Below are positions 1 to 8,795 of a stretch of DNA of 64,000 nucleotides, in pieces (positions within the stretch are counted from its first letter, which is position 1; each line of letters opens with the position of its first letter). Both the position numbers and the translations under genes were made by a program. Under the pieces are notes generated by a model. That model made no database searches. It was given only the letters and a program-made list of their open reading frames with translations, and was not told where the DNA came from. Source of the stretch: Clostridioides sp. GTDB taxonomy: Bacteria; Bacillota; Clostridia; Peptostreptococcales; Peptostreptococcaceae. The stretch is taken from NCBI GenBank assembly GCA_031261505.1, contig JAISJN010000004.1, forward strand, positions 160,162 to 224,161, in the 5' to 3' direction.

Positions 1-1268
1 GATGTTCTTTCTTTCCAATAGATATAAACAATCCTAAGGAGAGGATGGAGTACTTAATTGAAGACAGTAAGGCAAAGGTGGTTGTGACATACGACCATTT
101 GAACTCGATAGTCGATTTTAAAGGCGCTACTATAGTAGATATAGATGGGATGGAGTTTATGGATAAATATTATCCGGTGATAAGCGGACCAACTCCTACG
201 AGCAACGCATATACGATATCTACTTCTGGATCTACAGGTAGGCCGAAGATAATAGAAGTAGAGCATAGAAGCCTTGTAAATATGTGTTATTTTAGTATAG
301 ATTCTATAAATATAACAGAGGAAGATGTCTGTGGAGTGTACTTGAGTTTTAGTTTCGATGCGGTTATGAAACAGATTTTCCCGTATTTAATGGTTGGAGC
401 TTCAGTCAATATCATGCCAGAAGAGGCTAAATACGACGAGTATACGGTAAATGAATACTGTTCAGAGGAAGATGTGACGGTTTTAGCATTGCCGTCTGCC
501 ATGGCTAAGCTATTTATAAAAAACTGCAATAGCTACAATCTAAGAGTCCTACAGGCTGGAGGAGAAAGGCTTAAAGGATATAAGGATAGGAAATACAAGA
601 TATACAATGAATACGGCCCGGCTGAATTCACTGTTATATCTACAATGTTCAACGTAGACAGGAGATACGACAGGATTCCAATAGGAAAACCTATTTACAA
701 TACGTACGCCTACGTGCTCGATAAAAACGGGAATCTATGTCCTCCAGGTATGCCGGGAGAGCTTTGCCTATCAGGTGTTCAGATGTCTAGGGGATATATG
801 AACAACGAGGAGAAAAGCAGGCAATGTTTCATTGAAAATCCGTTTGCAGTAGGTGAGAATACAAGGCTCATGTACAAGACTGGAGACCTAGTTAGATGGC
901 TAGAGGATGGAAACCTAGACTACATAGGAAGGTTAGATAATCAAGTCAAGGTAGGGGAGTTCAGCATAGATGTATACGAGATAGAGAATGTGATAAACAG
1001 CATAAGAGAGGTTAAAAGTTCGGTATGCGTAGTAAAGGAATCAGAAGTAGGCGAGAAGTATTTAGTGGCGTATTATGTTGTAGACAACGACGATTACGAG
1101 TTTGTGAACTCAAGAAGTATAAGATCGTACCTCGGGCTCTACATTCCAGAATATATGATACCTACGATAATAATGAGGATAGTAAAAATACCAGTGACTC
1201 ATATCGGAAAGGTAAATAAGAGGGAACTTCCTTTCTTTGATCCAGACGAGGAGTACTTGGATTTGTAA
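1..1268 (+). CDS. NRPS-type amino-acid adenylation protein (5' partial)
   Basis: The frame is open from the left edge (codons begin at base 3), and the residues before the first ATG at 45 (PIDINNPKERMEYLIEDS) match the conserved start of an adenylation domain, so the gene begins outside the window. Core motifs follow in order: A3-like SGSTGRPK (about bp 225), A5 NEYGPAE (about 606), A7 YKTGDL (about 870), A8-like IGRLDNQVKVGEF (about 930) and A10-like GKVNKREL (about 1208). Such domains activate an amino acid as aminoacyl-AMP. The protein ends about 12 residues after A10 with no carrier-protein or condensation domain, so it is a stand-alone adenylation enzyme or the last piece of an unusual assembly line. 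The A8 loop has VGEF where KIRG is usual. The substrate cannot be told from the sequence. Confidence 0.85.
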   Translation, partial: CSFFPIDINNPKERMEYLIEDSKAKVVVTYDHLNSIVDFKGATIVDIDGMEFMDKYYPVISGPTPTSNAYTISTSGSTGRPKIIEVEHRSLVNMCYFSIDSINITEEDVCGVYLSFSFDAVMKQIFPYLMVGASVNIMPEEAKYDEYTVNEYCSEEDVTVLALPSAMAKLFIKNCNSYNLRVLQAGGERLKGYKDRKYKIYNEYGPAEFTVISTMFNVDRRYDRIPIGKPIYNTYAYVLDKNGNLCPPGMPGELCLSGVQMSRGYMNNEEKSRQCFIENPFAVGENTRLMYKTGDLVRWLEDGNLDYIGRLDNQVKVGEFSIDVYEIENVINSIREVKSSVCVVKESEVGEKYLVAYYVVDNDDYEFVNSRSIRSYLGLYIPEYMIPTIIMRIVKIPVTHIGKVNKRELPFFDPDEEYLDL

Positions 1269-1271
1269 TTG

Positions 1272-1316
1272 AAAAATATACCCTAACTACCATGAAGGCA
1301 GATGGGGTATATTTTT
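1272..1316. terminator. Bidirectional hairpin terminator
   Basis: AAAAATATACCC and GGGGTATATTTTT form an inverted repeat with A and T runs at its ends. It sits just after the stop codon of the adenylation gene and before the convergent ABC-F gene, so it could stop transcription from either side. Confidence 0.75.
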
Positions 1317-1339
1317 AATCTATATATAGTAAGCTTTAT

Positions 1340-1440
1340 GATTTAGGTAATTATCAAGATTTAGGTAATTATCGAGATCTAGGTAGTTATTTAGATACGC
1401 AATTACTGAAATTCAGCTAATTACTTAGATACGCAACTAT
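1340..1440. repeat. Short degenerate tandem repeats
   Basis: An 18-bp unit, GATTTAGGTAATTATCAA, occurs three times in a row (1340-1393), the third copy with changes. Two looser copies of TTAGATACGCAAYTA follow up to 1440. The repeats fill the gap between two convergent genes and reach the stop codon of the ABC-F gene. No function is evident. Confidence 0.7.
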
Positions 1441-3458
1441 TTAGAGTTTGAGTTTATCTCCTCAACTAGGTTGTTTAGATATTCCCAACGCTCGTATTTT
1501 TCTTCTAGTTCAGCTTCGGTCCTTTCCTTTTCTTCGAGGATTTCTTGAAGTTTTGTGAAGTCGGCTGAGTATTTACTTGTAGACTCGTCTAAAGATGCTA
1601 TTTTAGCCTCGAGAGCCTCGATTTCTGAATCTATTTGCTCGTAATCCCTCTGTTCGTTGTACGATAGTTTTTTCTTTGGTTTATCTGTCTTATTTAAATT
1701 CTTAGAATTATTTTCATCTACGAGTTTTTGAGTATCTTCAACAGTTTTTTGAGTATCTTTAACAAGTTTTTGGCTCTCTTCAAACTGTATGTTTTGTATT
1801 TCCCTGTAAATAATATAATCGCTGTAATTGCCAGTATAGATGTAGATTCTACCGTTTCCTTCGTATGCAAATATCTTATTAGATATTCTGTCCAAGAAAT
1901 ACCTATCATGTGAGACTGTGATTATAACACCGTTGAAGCCGTCTAGATAGTCCTCTAGTATATTTAAAGTATCTATATCTAGATCGTTAGTAGGCTCATC
2001 TAGCAAGAGTACATTTGGAGCCATCATCAAAATTTTCAGAAGGTGGAGTCTACGCCTTTCGCCACCAGATAGGCTTCCTATCTGAGTGTATTGCATAGTT
2101 CCAGTGAATAAGAACTTCTCACACATCTGAGATGCAGTGATCCTAGTGCCGTCAGCTGTTTCAATATAGTCACTGGCTTCCTTTACATAGTCTATAGCCT
2201 TTTGATTAAGCGACATATGGGTATCATCCTGAGAAAAGTAGCCTATTTTTACGGTCTCTCCTATACTTATCTCACCCGAATCAGGATGTATTGAACCCAT
2301 TATCAAGTTTATGAGCGTAGATTTTCCGATTCCGTTCTTTCCTATTATACCTATCCTATCGTTTCTAGCGACCGTGTAGGTAAAGTCGTCAATCAACTTA
2401 CGCTCGTCAAATGATTTAGTTAGGTTCTCGATTTCTATAATCTTATTTCCGAGACGACTTGAGGATACAGAGATATCTAGGTCGTCATCTGATTTTAGCC
2501 CAGATTGGTTTACGAGTTCGTCAAATCTTTGGAGTCGTGCCTTTTGTTTAGTGCTTCTAGCCTGAGCACCTCTTCTAACCCATTTAAGTTCTGTGCGTAT
2601 AAGGTTTTGCCTCTTATCTTCTACGCTTGCTTCCATATCGAGTCTATCAGACTTTCTCTCAAGGAAGGTAGAGTAGTTGCCATCGTAGCTGAACAACCTT
2701 CCCTTGTCTAGTTCTAGTATTCTATTTGTAACGCTGTCTAGGAAGTATCTATCGTGGGTAATCATTAGTAGAGACCCCTTCCTAGAGTTTAAAAATTCTT
2801 CTAACCAGTCAATTGATTCGTTGTCGAGGTGGTTGGTAGGTTCGTCTAGAACTAATAAATCGCAGGGAGTTATCAATGCAGATGCTAGTGAAACTCTTTT
2901 TTTCTGCCCACCTGATAGATCGCCCATCTTCTGCGTGAAGTTGTTGATTCCAAGCTTAGTGAGGATGGATTTAGCCTCGCTCTCTAGATCCCAGAGATTT
3001 AAAGTATCTATTTTCTCTTGGAGATGCATCATAGAGGAGTTTATTTCATCTATTCTATGCGTATTAATTCTGTTATAAATACTGCCTTCGTCATCAGGCG
3101 TATCTCCTTTTGTAGAATTTCTGTTTAGAGTTTCTAGCTCTTGGAGGAGCATATTGTACTCGCCAATCAGTCTCAGCTCATCTGATTCACTGTTGAATAC
3201 CTGTTCTAAAACCGTTGATTCAACTTCGTAGTCCGGGTTTTGAGGGAGGTATTTCATCCTGAGACCGTTCATTTTAATTATATTTCCAGTTTCACTGGTT
3301 TCATATCCGACTACAATTTTCAGCAGTGTTGATTTTCCAGTTCCGTTTACTCCTATCAGGCCTATCTTTTCTCCTGAGTTTATCCCAAATGAGATATTGT
3401 TCAAAAGTGGTTTTTCGGAGTAGTTTTTACTTATATTATCTAATGTCATTAAATTCAT
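1437..3458 (-). CDS. ABC-F family ATPase, Uup-like
   Basis: 673 residues with two ABC ATPase domains and no membrane segments, as in ABC-F proteins that act on the ribosome. Walker A motifs are GVNGTGKST (residues 36-44) and GKNGIGKST (near 370). Signature motifs are LSGGQKKR (near 180) and LSGGERRR (near 465), and each domain has an LLLDEPTNxLD-type Walker B. A charged linker lies between the domains. The C-terminal 110 residues form a coiled coil that begins KKLSYNEQRDYEQIDSEIE, like the C-terminal domain of Uup. The start ATG has GAGGTG about 7 bases upstream. It follows the M15 peptidase gene by 16 bases and is probably co-transcribed with it. Whether it is a housekeeping factor or a resistance protein cannot be decided; the Uup-like tail favours housekeeping. 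Confidence 0.93.
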   Translation of the reverse strand: MNLMTLDNISKNYSEKPLLNNISFGINSGEKIGLIGVNGTGKSTLLKIVVGYETSETGNIIKMNGLRMKYLPQNPDYEVESTVLEQVFNSESDELRLIGEYNMLLQELETLNRNSTKGDTPDDEGSIYNRINTHRIDEINSSMMHLQEKIDTLNLWDLESEAKSILTKLGINNFTQKMGDLSGGQKKRVSLASALITPCDLLVLDEPTNHLDNESIDWLEEFLNSRKGSLLMITHDRYFLDSVTNRILELDKGRLFSYDGNYSTFLERKSDRLDMEASVEDKRQNLIRTELKWVRRGAQARSTKQKARLQRFDELVNQSGLKSDDDLDISVSSSRLGNKIIEIENLTKSFDERKLIDDFTYTVARNDRIGIIGKNGIGKSTLINLIMGSIHPDSGEISIGETVKIGYFSQDDTHMSLNQKAIDYVKEASDYIETADGTRITASQMCEKFLFTGTMQYTQIGSLSGGERRRLHLLKILMMAPNVLLLDEPTNDLDIDTLNILEDYLDGFNGVIITVSHDRYFLDRISNKIFAYEGNGRIYIYTGNYSDYIIYREIQNIQFEESQKLVKDTQKTVEDTQKLVDENNSKNLNKTDKPKKKLSYNEQRDYEQIDSEIEALEAKIASLDESTSKYSADFTKLQEILEEKERTEAELEEKYERWEYLNNLVEEINSNSK

Positions 3459-3474
3459 TTTTTATTCACCTCAG

Positions 3475-4428
3475 TTACTTTTCAAAATGCTGGTAGTCTG
3501 GATTCTTCCAAAATCCGCCCCATGTCCAATTTCTTTCTACAAATGCCCTGTAGCAAAGGTCGTATTTTTTAACCATTCCTTTTTTCTCTACGCTTCTAGC
3601 GATGTACTCATTTGCTGTAGCTGGATGGGCAACTCCGTCTTTCACGTGAGGGTTTTGAAGTGGGTTGATATCCACGGCAAGTCCCAAGGCGTGTTTTGAA
3701 AGGGTGTCAGATCCTTCTACGGCCCTATAGCAAAAGGCTGATGTATTGTTGTCATTCATAGAGGCCTCGTCGTCACCGCCGTATTCGTCTATGAGTTTCA
3801 TCTTCTCAATAGGATATTTAGCCTTGTATAAATCTTTAAATATATTTATTACCTCGTCGGAAATCTCTTTATTTACTATCATTTCGCCGTTATGTGGTTT
3901 TGCGTCGAATCCGAAGTATGTAAGTTTCAAATAGGATAGTTGCTCGTACGAAATTCCAGTTGCTCCAGCTGGGAATGATTTTCCCTTCATATTCGTCCAT
4001 ACATCCCAAGGAATTTCAGAACTGGTAAAGACGATTTCAACCTTTTCTTCTTTCTTATCCTTATCAGCCTGTGATTTTGAAGATTTTTCTTCGCCAGATT
4101 GAGTTTTAGACTCGTCCTGTCCCTCAGAAGTCGAATCTTCGCCAGTTTTATCTCCATTTGCAGGTTTTACTGCGGTGTCAGCTGCAGATTTTGACACGCC
4201 ACCGGAGTTCTTCTGCTCAGAGCTATCTACTTTTGTATCAGATTTTTTTATAGTAGTTTCAACCTTCGTACCCGAACTAGATTTGAAGATATATTTATCT
4301 AAAATTTTATATCCAGCGAATGAAACACCAGATAGTAAAACGATTAAAACAGCAATGCAAAAAGATAGTTTAGCCTTATTTATCTTTCGTTTTCTTTTTT
4401 TTCTACGCTTATTATTAGATTTGTTCAT
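3475..4428 (-). CDS. Membrane-anchored M15-family D,D-carboxypeptidase-like protein
   Basis: 317 residues. A very basic N-terminus (KRRKKRKRK) is followed by one hydrophobic segment at about 21-41, then an acidic, Ser/Lys/Glu-rich linker to about residue 135, and a C-terminal M15 peptidase domain. The zinc-ligand motif SKHALGLAVDINPL and the closing YQHFE histidine are present. These fit enzymes such as VanY or LdcB that trim peptidoglycan stem peptides outside the membrane. GAGGTG lies 6 bases before the start. The ABC-F gene follows 16 bases downstream. D,D- versus L,D-specificity cannot be told from sequence. Confidence 0.88.
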   Translation of the reverse strand: MNKSNNKRRKKRKRKINKAKLSFCIAVLIVLLSGVSFAGYKILDKYIFKSSSGTKVETTIKKSDTKVDSSEQKNSGGVSKSAADTAVKPANGDKTGEDSTSEGQDESKTQSGEEKSSKSQADKDKKEEKVEIVFTSSEIPWDVWTNMKGKSFPAGATGISYEQLSYLKLTYFGFDAKPHNGEMIVNKEISDEVINIFKDLYKAKYPIEKMKLIDEYGGDDEASMNDNNTSAFCYRAVEGSDTLSKHALGLAVDINPLQNPHVKDGVAHPATANEYIARSVEKKGMVKKYDLCYRAFVERNWTWGGFWKNPDYQHFEK

Positions 4429-4500
4429 AAAAACACCTCAAAACATTATTTGCATGTTACGATGCCTCGATTTTAATTTTAAATTACAATGATAGAGCAA

Positions 4501-4536
4501 TAGGTACCAGCCCGTGAATAATCGACCCAGTACCTA
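4501..4536. repeat. Short inverted repeat
   Basis: TAGGTAC (4501-4507) and GTACCTA (4530-4536) can pair around a 22-base loop between the MocR-type gene and the M15 gene. No T run follows on either strand, so a terminator role is only possible. Confidence 0.35.
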
Positions 4537-4557
4537 CTATTATAACCTAAAAGGATT

Positions 4558-6015
4558 TTATAGTCCATGCAAAAGCAGTCTGTTTGCGCATTCTCCAATA
4601 ATTTTGATACCTTTTTCTATATCCTCGGTTTCGAGTCTAGAAAAACCTAACCTCAGGGTGTCGTATCCAGCATTGTCTATGAAGAATAAATCGCCGGGCA
4701 TAAATATGACATTTTGCTTATGGCATTCTTCGAGCAGTTCCCTGGCGTCTATTTCTGGAAGTTTTATGAAGAGGTGAAGCCCTCCATCTCCTAGTATGTA
4801 CTCGTTAGGGATGTATTTTTCAACTGCCTTGTACGCACAGTTGAACTTTTCTCCGTAGACCTTTCTTATCTTTTTAACGTATTTTCCAAAAGAGTCTTGA
4901 TTCAAATACTCGTATAAAATAGCCTGGTCTAGGGATGAGGTATGGATGTTCTTACATCTTTTTACGCTCTCAAGCCTAGATACAACGCCCTTATCAGCGA
5001 GGATCCATCCAATTCTAAGGCCTGGGAAGAGTATCTTAGAGAAACTGCCTATGTAGAGAACACCGTTGTTTTTGTTGTCAAGCGATGCTATGGGGAATAT
5101 ATGCGTACTGCTGTACAGCAGTTCTTCGTTAAAACCATCCTCTATTATGGGAATACCGTACTTTTTCATAATATTGTAGTATCGGTATCTATTCTCTGGA
5201 GACATTACCATACCAGTAGGATTGTGGTACGATGGAGTTATATAGGCAAACTTTATTTTTTTATTTGATTCGATTATTTCCTTGAGCATATCGAAGTCCA
5301 TTTCGCCTCTGCATACATCTGCTCCGAGTATTTCAAGACCGTGGAGCTTCATCATCTTGATAGATGTGTTATGCGTTGGATTTTCACATATTACGATGTC
5401 ACCCTTCTCTGTGAAAGATGATAGTATTAGATCAAAGGCTTCTGTGAATCCATTTGTAATTAGAATGTCTTTACCTTCAGTATCGACGCCCTTATCCCTC
5501 ATGTACTGCAATAGGTAGTCGATCAAAGGTTTGTATCCTTGAGCGTAACCGTAGTTTAGAAGTTTATGCCCCTCAAGCGATATTCTATTTAGAAATGCCT
5601 TCTTTAATTCTTCAACATCAAACAATTCTCCATCGGGAGAGATGCTCTTAAATGAAATGGTGTCAGATGTCCAAGGAACTTCACTCTTTACGATATCCAT
5701 CTCATTTGCACCAGCCATATAGTCGTTCTCAATAGACGTCCAGTCAAACATCCATGGGGTAATCGGAGCTAGGTTTGATGAATTCACAAAGGTTCCTTTA
5801 CCTGGCAAGGAGTAGAGAAGCCCCTGGGACTTTAGTTCTTCATACGTTGAAATTACAGAGTTTCTACTTACATTTAATATCTCACTGAGTTCCCTAGTAG
5901 AGGGAAGTTTGCTTTTATCTGCTATCAATCCCTTTGAAATCATATCTTCTAAATAATCTCTTATTTGCATGTACAAAGGGGTTTTATCGTCCAAATTCAG
6001 ATTTGAAAAAATCAT
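4558..6015 (-). CDS. MocR-type regulator: GntR helix-turn-helix with aminotransferase-like domain
   Basis: About 485 residues. An N-terminal winged HTH of the GntR family (LPSTRELSEILNVSRNSVI, residues about 40-60) is joined to a fold-type I PLP aminotransferase domain, with the probable PLP lysine in GSFSKILFPGLRIGW. MocR proteins sense PLP or an amino-acid-PLP adduct and usually control vitamin B6 or amino-acid genes. The start is taken as the ATG at 6015, because GAGGTGG lies just upstream and overlaps the first codons of the alternative TTG at 6027. The target is unknown. The gene lies downstream of ddl, separated by a multi-hairpin RNA and a terminator. Confidence 0.9.
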   Translation of the reverse strand: MIFSNLNLDDKTPLYMQIRDYLEDMISKGLIADKSKLPSTRELSEILNVSRNSVISTYEELKSQGLLYSLPGKGTFVNSSNLAPITPWMFDWTSIENDYMAGANEMDIVKSEVPWTSDTISFKSISPDGELFDVEELKKAFLNRISLEGHKLLNYGYAQGYKPLIDYLLQYMRDKGVDTEGKDILITNGFTEAFDLILSSFTEKGDIVICENPTHNTSIKMMKLHGLEILGADVCRGEMDFDMLKEIIESNKKIKFAYITPSYHNPTGMVMSPENRYRYYNIMKKYGIPIIEDGFNEELLYSSTHIFPIASLDNKNNGVLYIGSFSKILFPGLRIGWILADKGVVSRLESVKRCKNIHTSSLDQAILYEYLNQDSFGKYVKKIRKVYGEKFNCAYKAVEKYIPNEYILGDGGLHLFIKLPEIDARELLEECHKQNVIFMPGDLFFIDNAGYDTLRLGFSRLETEDIEKGIKIIGECANRLLLHGL

Positions 6016-6100
6016 ATTCCACCTCAATTGTGTATAATTATACTCCTTATATTACTAGTTTTACAGAAAGATTTCAAATAATTAATTCAATAAAAAAATA

Positions 6101-6129
6101 AGCAAAAGACCTGGTAAGAGTCTTTTGCT
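6101..6129 (-). terminator. Rho-independent terminator downstream of ddl
   Basis: AGCAAAAGAC and GTCTTTTGCT form a perfect 10-bp stem with a 9-base loop. On the minus strand it is followed by a T-rich tract. It lies about 150 bases after the ddl stop and about 85 bases before the MocR-type start, so it either ends the ddl transcript or acts as an attenuator in the leader of the MocR-type gene. Confidence 0.8.
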
Positions 6130-6150
6130 CAAAAATTTTATTGGGTGTTG

Positions 6151-6253
6151 TTACGTATGGATGTACGTAAAGTTTTATTCGACATTACAGTATGGGCATA
6201 TACCCACACTCGTTTGAGAAATCTGTCGCCATATAGGGGGGACGTATTTCTCA
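6151..6253 (-). ncRNA. Candidate structured RNA between ddl and the MocR-type gene
   Basis: Three more hairpins precede the terminator at 6101-6129: TGAGAAAT with ATTTCTCA (6215-6253, a long loop with a C-rich run), GTATGGG with CCCACAC (6190-6209, slightly imperfect) and TTACGTA with TACGTAA (6151-6170, perfect 7-bp stem). Four stems in 150 bases ending in a terminator is the layout of a riboswitch-type leader or a 3'-UTR small RNA. I recognise no known riboswitch core. Confidence 0.5.
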
Positions 6254-6280
6254 ATTTATATATTAAATTTATCGAACAAG

Positions 6281-7180
6281 CTAGTTGTTAAGTGAAGATT
6301 CAATTAGCTTATCTAGAAGGTCAGAATAACTCATACCTCTAGCAGCTGCACTCTTAGGTATTAAACTAGTTCTAGTCATACCTGGAAGTGTATTGATTTC
6401 AAGTACATTTACATCGTTTCCGCTGATTATATAGTCAGCTCTTATATATCCCTTGCAGTTGAAGATCTTCCAGATTTGTTCTGAAATTTCGTTTACTTTA
6501 TTCTCTAATTCTTCTTCAAGGTATACTACTTCTTCAACAGCGCCATTTTCAGCGTATTTAACCTCTCTATCAAAGAATTCAGATTGATATGTTATAGATA
6601 TAGTAGGGAAGACCTCTCCATCTAATACAAACGAAGTGTGCTCAACGCCCTTCACGTATTTTTCTATCATGACGAATTCGTCGACTTCAAGTCCAGCTCT
6701 AACAGCTGCCTCTATATCTTCTCTATTTTTAACGAGGAAGGTTGCTACACTTGATCCTCCACAGTTTGGTTTTACAAATACTGGGTATCCTATTTCCTCG
6801 ATACAATCATAATCTATCTCTTCTATTGATTTTGTGACAGTCCAAGGTGCGGTAGGGAGACCTGAATCTCTAAGCATTTTCTTAGTTACGTTTTTATTCA
6901 TAAGCATACCACTGCAGAGTGGGTCACATCCAGAGTAAGGTATATCAAGAATTTCAAGCGCATGCTGAATAGTCCCGTCTTCACCAAACATACCGTGGAG
7001 TGCTAATAATGCGAAATCAGTGTCCTCAGGAATTTTTGTAAATACATCCTTTTTTTCATCTATTACAACTTTGACAACCTCGTATTTATCTTTATCTAAA
7101 TAGTTATATACTTCTGTCCCAGACATCAATGATATGTCTCTCTCAGTGGAAATTCCACCCATTATAACTGCTACCTTCAT
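6281..7180 (-). CDS. ddl: D-alanine--D-alanine ligase
   Basis: 299 residues, a usual length for short Ddl enzymes. It joins two D-alanines with ATP to make the dipeptide end of the peptidoglycan stem peptide. The N-terminus MKVAVIMGGISTERDISLMSG is the typical Ddl substrate-binding start. The ATP-grasp region includes PVFVKPNCGGSS, and the metal-binding end is VLEINTLPGMT. It starts at an ATG preceded by a GGGGG-type site and is divergent from cinA across a 253-bp gap. Confidence 0.96.
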   Translation of the reverse strand: MKVAVIMGGISTERDISLMSGTEVYNYLDKDKYEVVKVVIDEKKDVFTKIPEDTDFALLALHGMFGEDGTIQHALEILDIPYSGCDPLCSGMLMNKNVTKKMLRDSGLPTAPWTVTKSIEEIDYDCIEEIGYPVFVKPNCGGSSVATFLVKNREDIEAAVRAGLEVDEFVMIEKYVKGVEHTSFVLDGEVFPTISITYQSEFFDREVKYAENGAVEEVVYLEEELENKVNEISEQIWKIFNCKGYIRADYIISGNDVNVLEINTLPGMTRTSLIPKSAAARGMSYSDLLDKLIESSLNN

Positions 7181-7433
7181 AATTTGACCCCCTTATATTT
7201 TAAAATCGCGTACTTTAAATCGGTTCGCTTTGATACGCAAATTTCCCTTAATTATCTATTCAACATAATTAAATTTAGTTGTTTATCTGTGGCTCTCTTA
7301 GTCTAGTATATGATTTATGTATCTAAAATGAAAGTACCACGATAGTGGATTTTTAACGAACAAGTGGTTATAATTAGGGTGTGGTTAAAAATCTTGTGGT
7401 AGTATTGAACACAATGAGGAGGAAGATTTTGTT

Positions 7434-8687
7434 ATGAAGGCTGAAATAATTAGTGTGGGTACGGAGTTATTGCTTGGGGATATAGTAAATACCAATGCAA
7501 GATACATATCTCGAGAACTTGCGAAACTAGGCATTGAGGTATATAAGCAAATCACAGTAGGCGACAACGAGGACAGGCTGTATGATACGTTTGAGGAAAG
7601 TCTAAAAAGAAGTGACCTAGTTGTAACTACAGGTGGTCTAGGACCTACGACAGATGATTTAACTAAGGAAGTAGCGGCGAAATTTTTTAATCAAGAGCTT
7701 GTTCTCCATGAGCATTCATGGGAGAGAATACAGGACAGGATGGGTAAGTTAACAAAGAACATCACTCCTAACAATAAGAAACAGGCGTATTTTCCTGAAT
7801 CTGCTGTAGTTTTAGATAACGATATGGGCACAGCACCGGCAGCTATTTTAAAAAAGGATGGCAAGGCTATAATAATTTTACCGGGACCTCCTTTTGAGAT
7901 GCAACCTCTATTTGAAAAAGAGGTAATCCCATATTTAAAGAATTTTACAAAGGATAAGCTGGTTTCTAAGACGCTTAGGTTGTACGGCATAGGAGAATCG
8001 GCATTAGAAACTCAGATTATAGATATAATAGAGGAACAGACAAATCCGACTATCGCACTTTACGCAAAGCAGATGGAAGTGACTATAAGGATAACAGCTA
8101 AGTCAGAAACCGAAGAAGAAGCGTATAGATTGATAGCTCCAGTGGAGGAGAGGATAAGAGATAGAGTAGGGGAATTCGTATACACAGATAGTGACTCGTA
8201 CAACGGAGAGAGCAAGGATGTACTTGAAGAAGTCGTTGCGAGGCTGCTAGTGGAGAAGGGACTCACTATATCAACTGCAGAATCGTGTACAGGAGGCTTA
8301 GTTGCTGCTTCACTAGTAAATTATTCGGGGATATCACAGGTCTTCTTAGAAGGGTGCGTGACTTATTCAAATGGAGCTAAGATGAAGAGATTAGGTGTAT
8401 CAAAAGATACCTTAGATAAATTTGGCGCTGTAAGTGAAGAGACAGCTAGAGAAATGGCAGAGGGAATATCAAAGTCATCTGGTACGGACATCGGATTAGC
8501 AACCACTGGAGTAGCGGGACCAGATGGGGGTAGCGATGAAAAGCCTGTAGGACTCGTGTACACAGCGATATTTTACAAGGGCAAAACAAAGGTTATGAAA
8601 AATAATTACAGTGGGGATAGACAGAGGATAAGAACTAGGGCAACTAAGGACCTATTAGATGCACTTAGAAAAGAACTGATGAAATAG
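7434..8687 (+). CDS. cinA: CinA family protein (competence/damage-inducible; NMN amidase)
   Basis: 417 residues, full length. The N-terminal half is a MoCF-like domain (MKAEIISVGTELLLGDIVNTN; TTGGLGPTTDDLT). The C-terminal half is the CinA domain with AESCTGGLVAASL and ATTGVAGPDGG. The C-terminal domain of this family can deamidate nicotinamide mononucleotide in pyridine-nucleotide salvage, and some homologues have ADP-ribose pyrophosphatase activity in the N-terminal domain. GAGGAGG lies about 10 bases before the ATG. It stands alone, with no recA next to it. Confidence 0.95.
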   Translation: MKAEIISVGTELLLGDIVNTNARYISRELAKLGIEVYKQITVGDNEDRLYDTFEESLKRSDLVVTTGGLGPTTDDLTKEVAAKFFNQELVLHEHSWERIQDRMGKLTKNITPNNKKQAYFPESAVVLDNDMGTAPAAILKKDGKAIIILPGPPFEMQPLFEKEVIPYLKNFTKDKLVSKTLRLYGIGESALETQIIDIIEEQTNPTIALYAKQMEVTIRITAKSETEEEAYRLIAPVEERIRDRVGEFVYTDSDSYNGESKDVLEEVVARLLVEKGLTISTAESCTGGLVAASLVNYSGISQVFLEGCVTYSNGAKMKRLGVSKDTLDKFGAVSEETAREMAEGISKSSGTDIGLATTGVAGPDGGSDEKPVGLVYTAIFYKGKTKVMKNNYSGDRQRIRTRATKDLLDALRKELMK

Positions 8688-8795
8688 ATTTATATAATAT
8701 AGACTTGTAATATTTAGATTTGCAGTCTATGTAATTATGGAATACAGATTTACGACTGAAGATAATTAATTTAAATGAAATTGACAGGAGATATA

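Noticed and set aside
45..1268. The ATG at 45 as the true start of the adenylation gene
   Set aside because: Conserved adenylation-domain residues are encoded upstream of it in the same frame, so the gene continues off the left edge.
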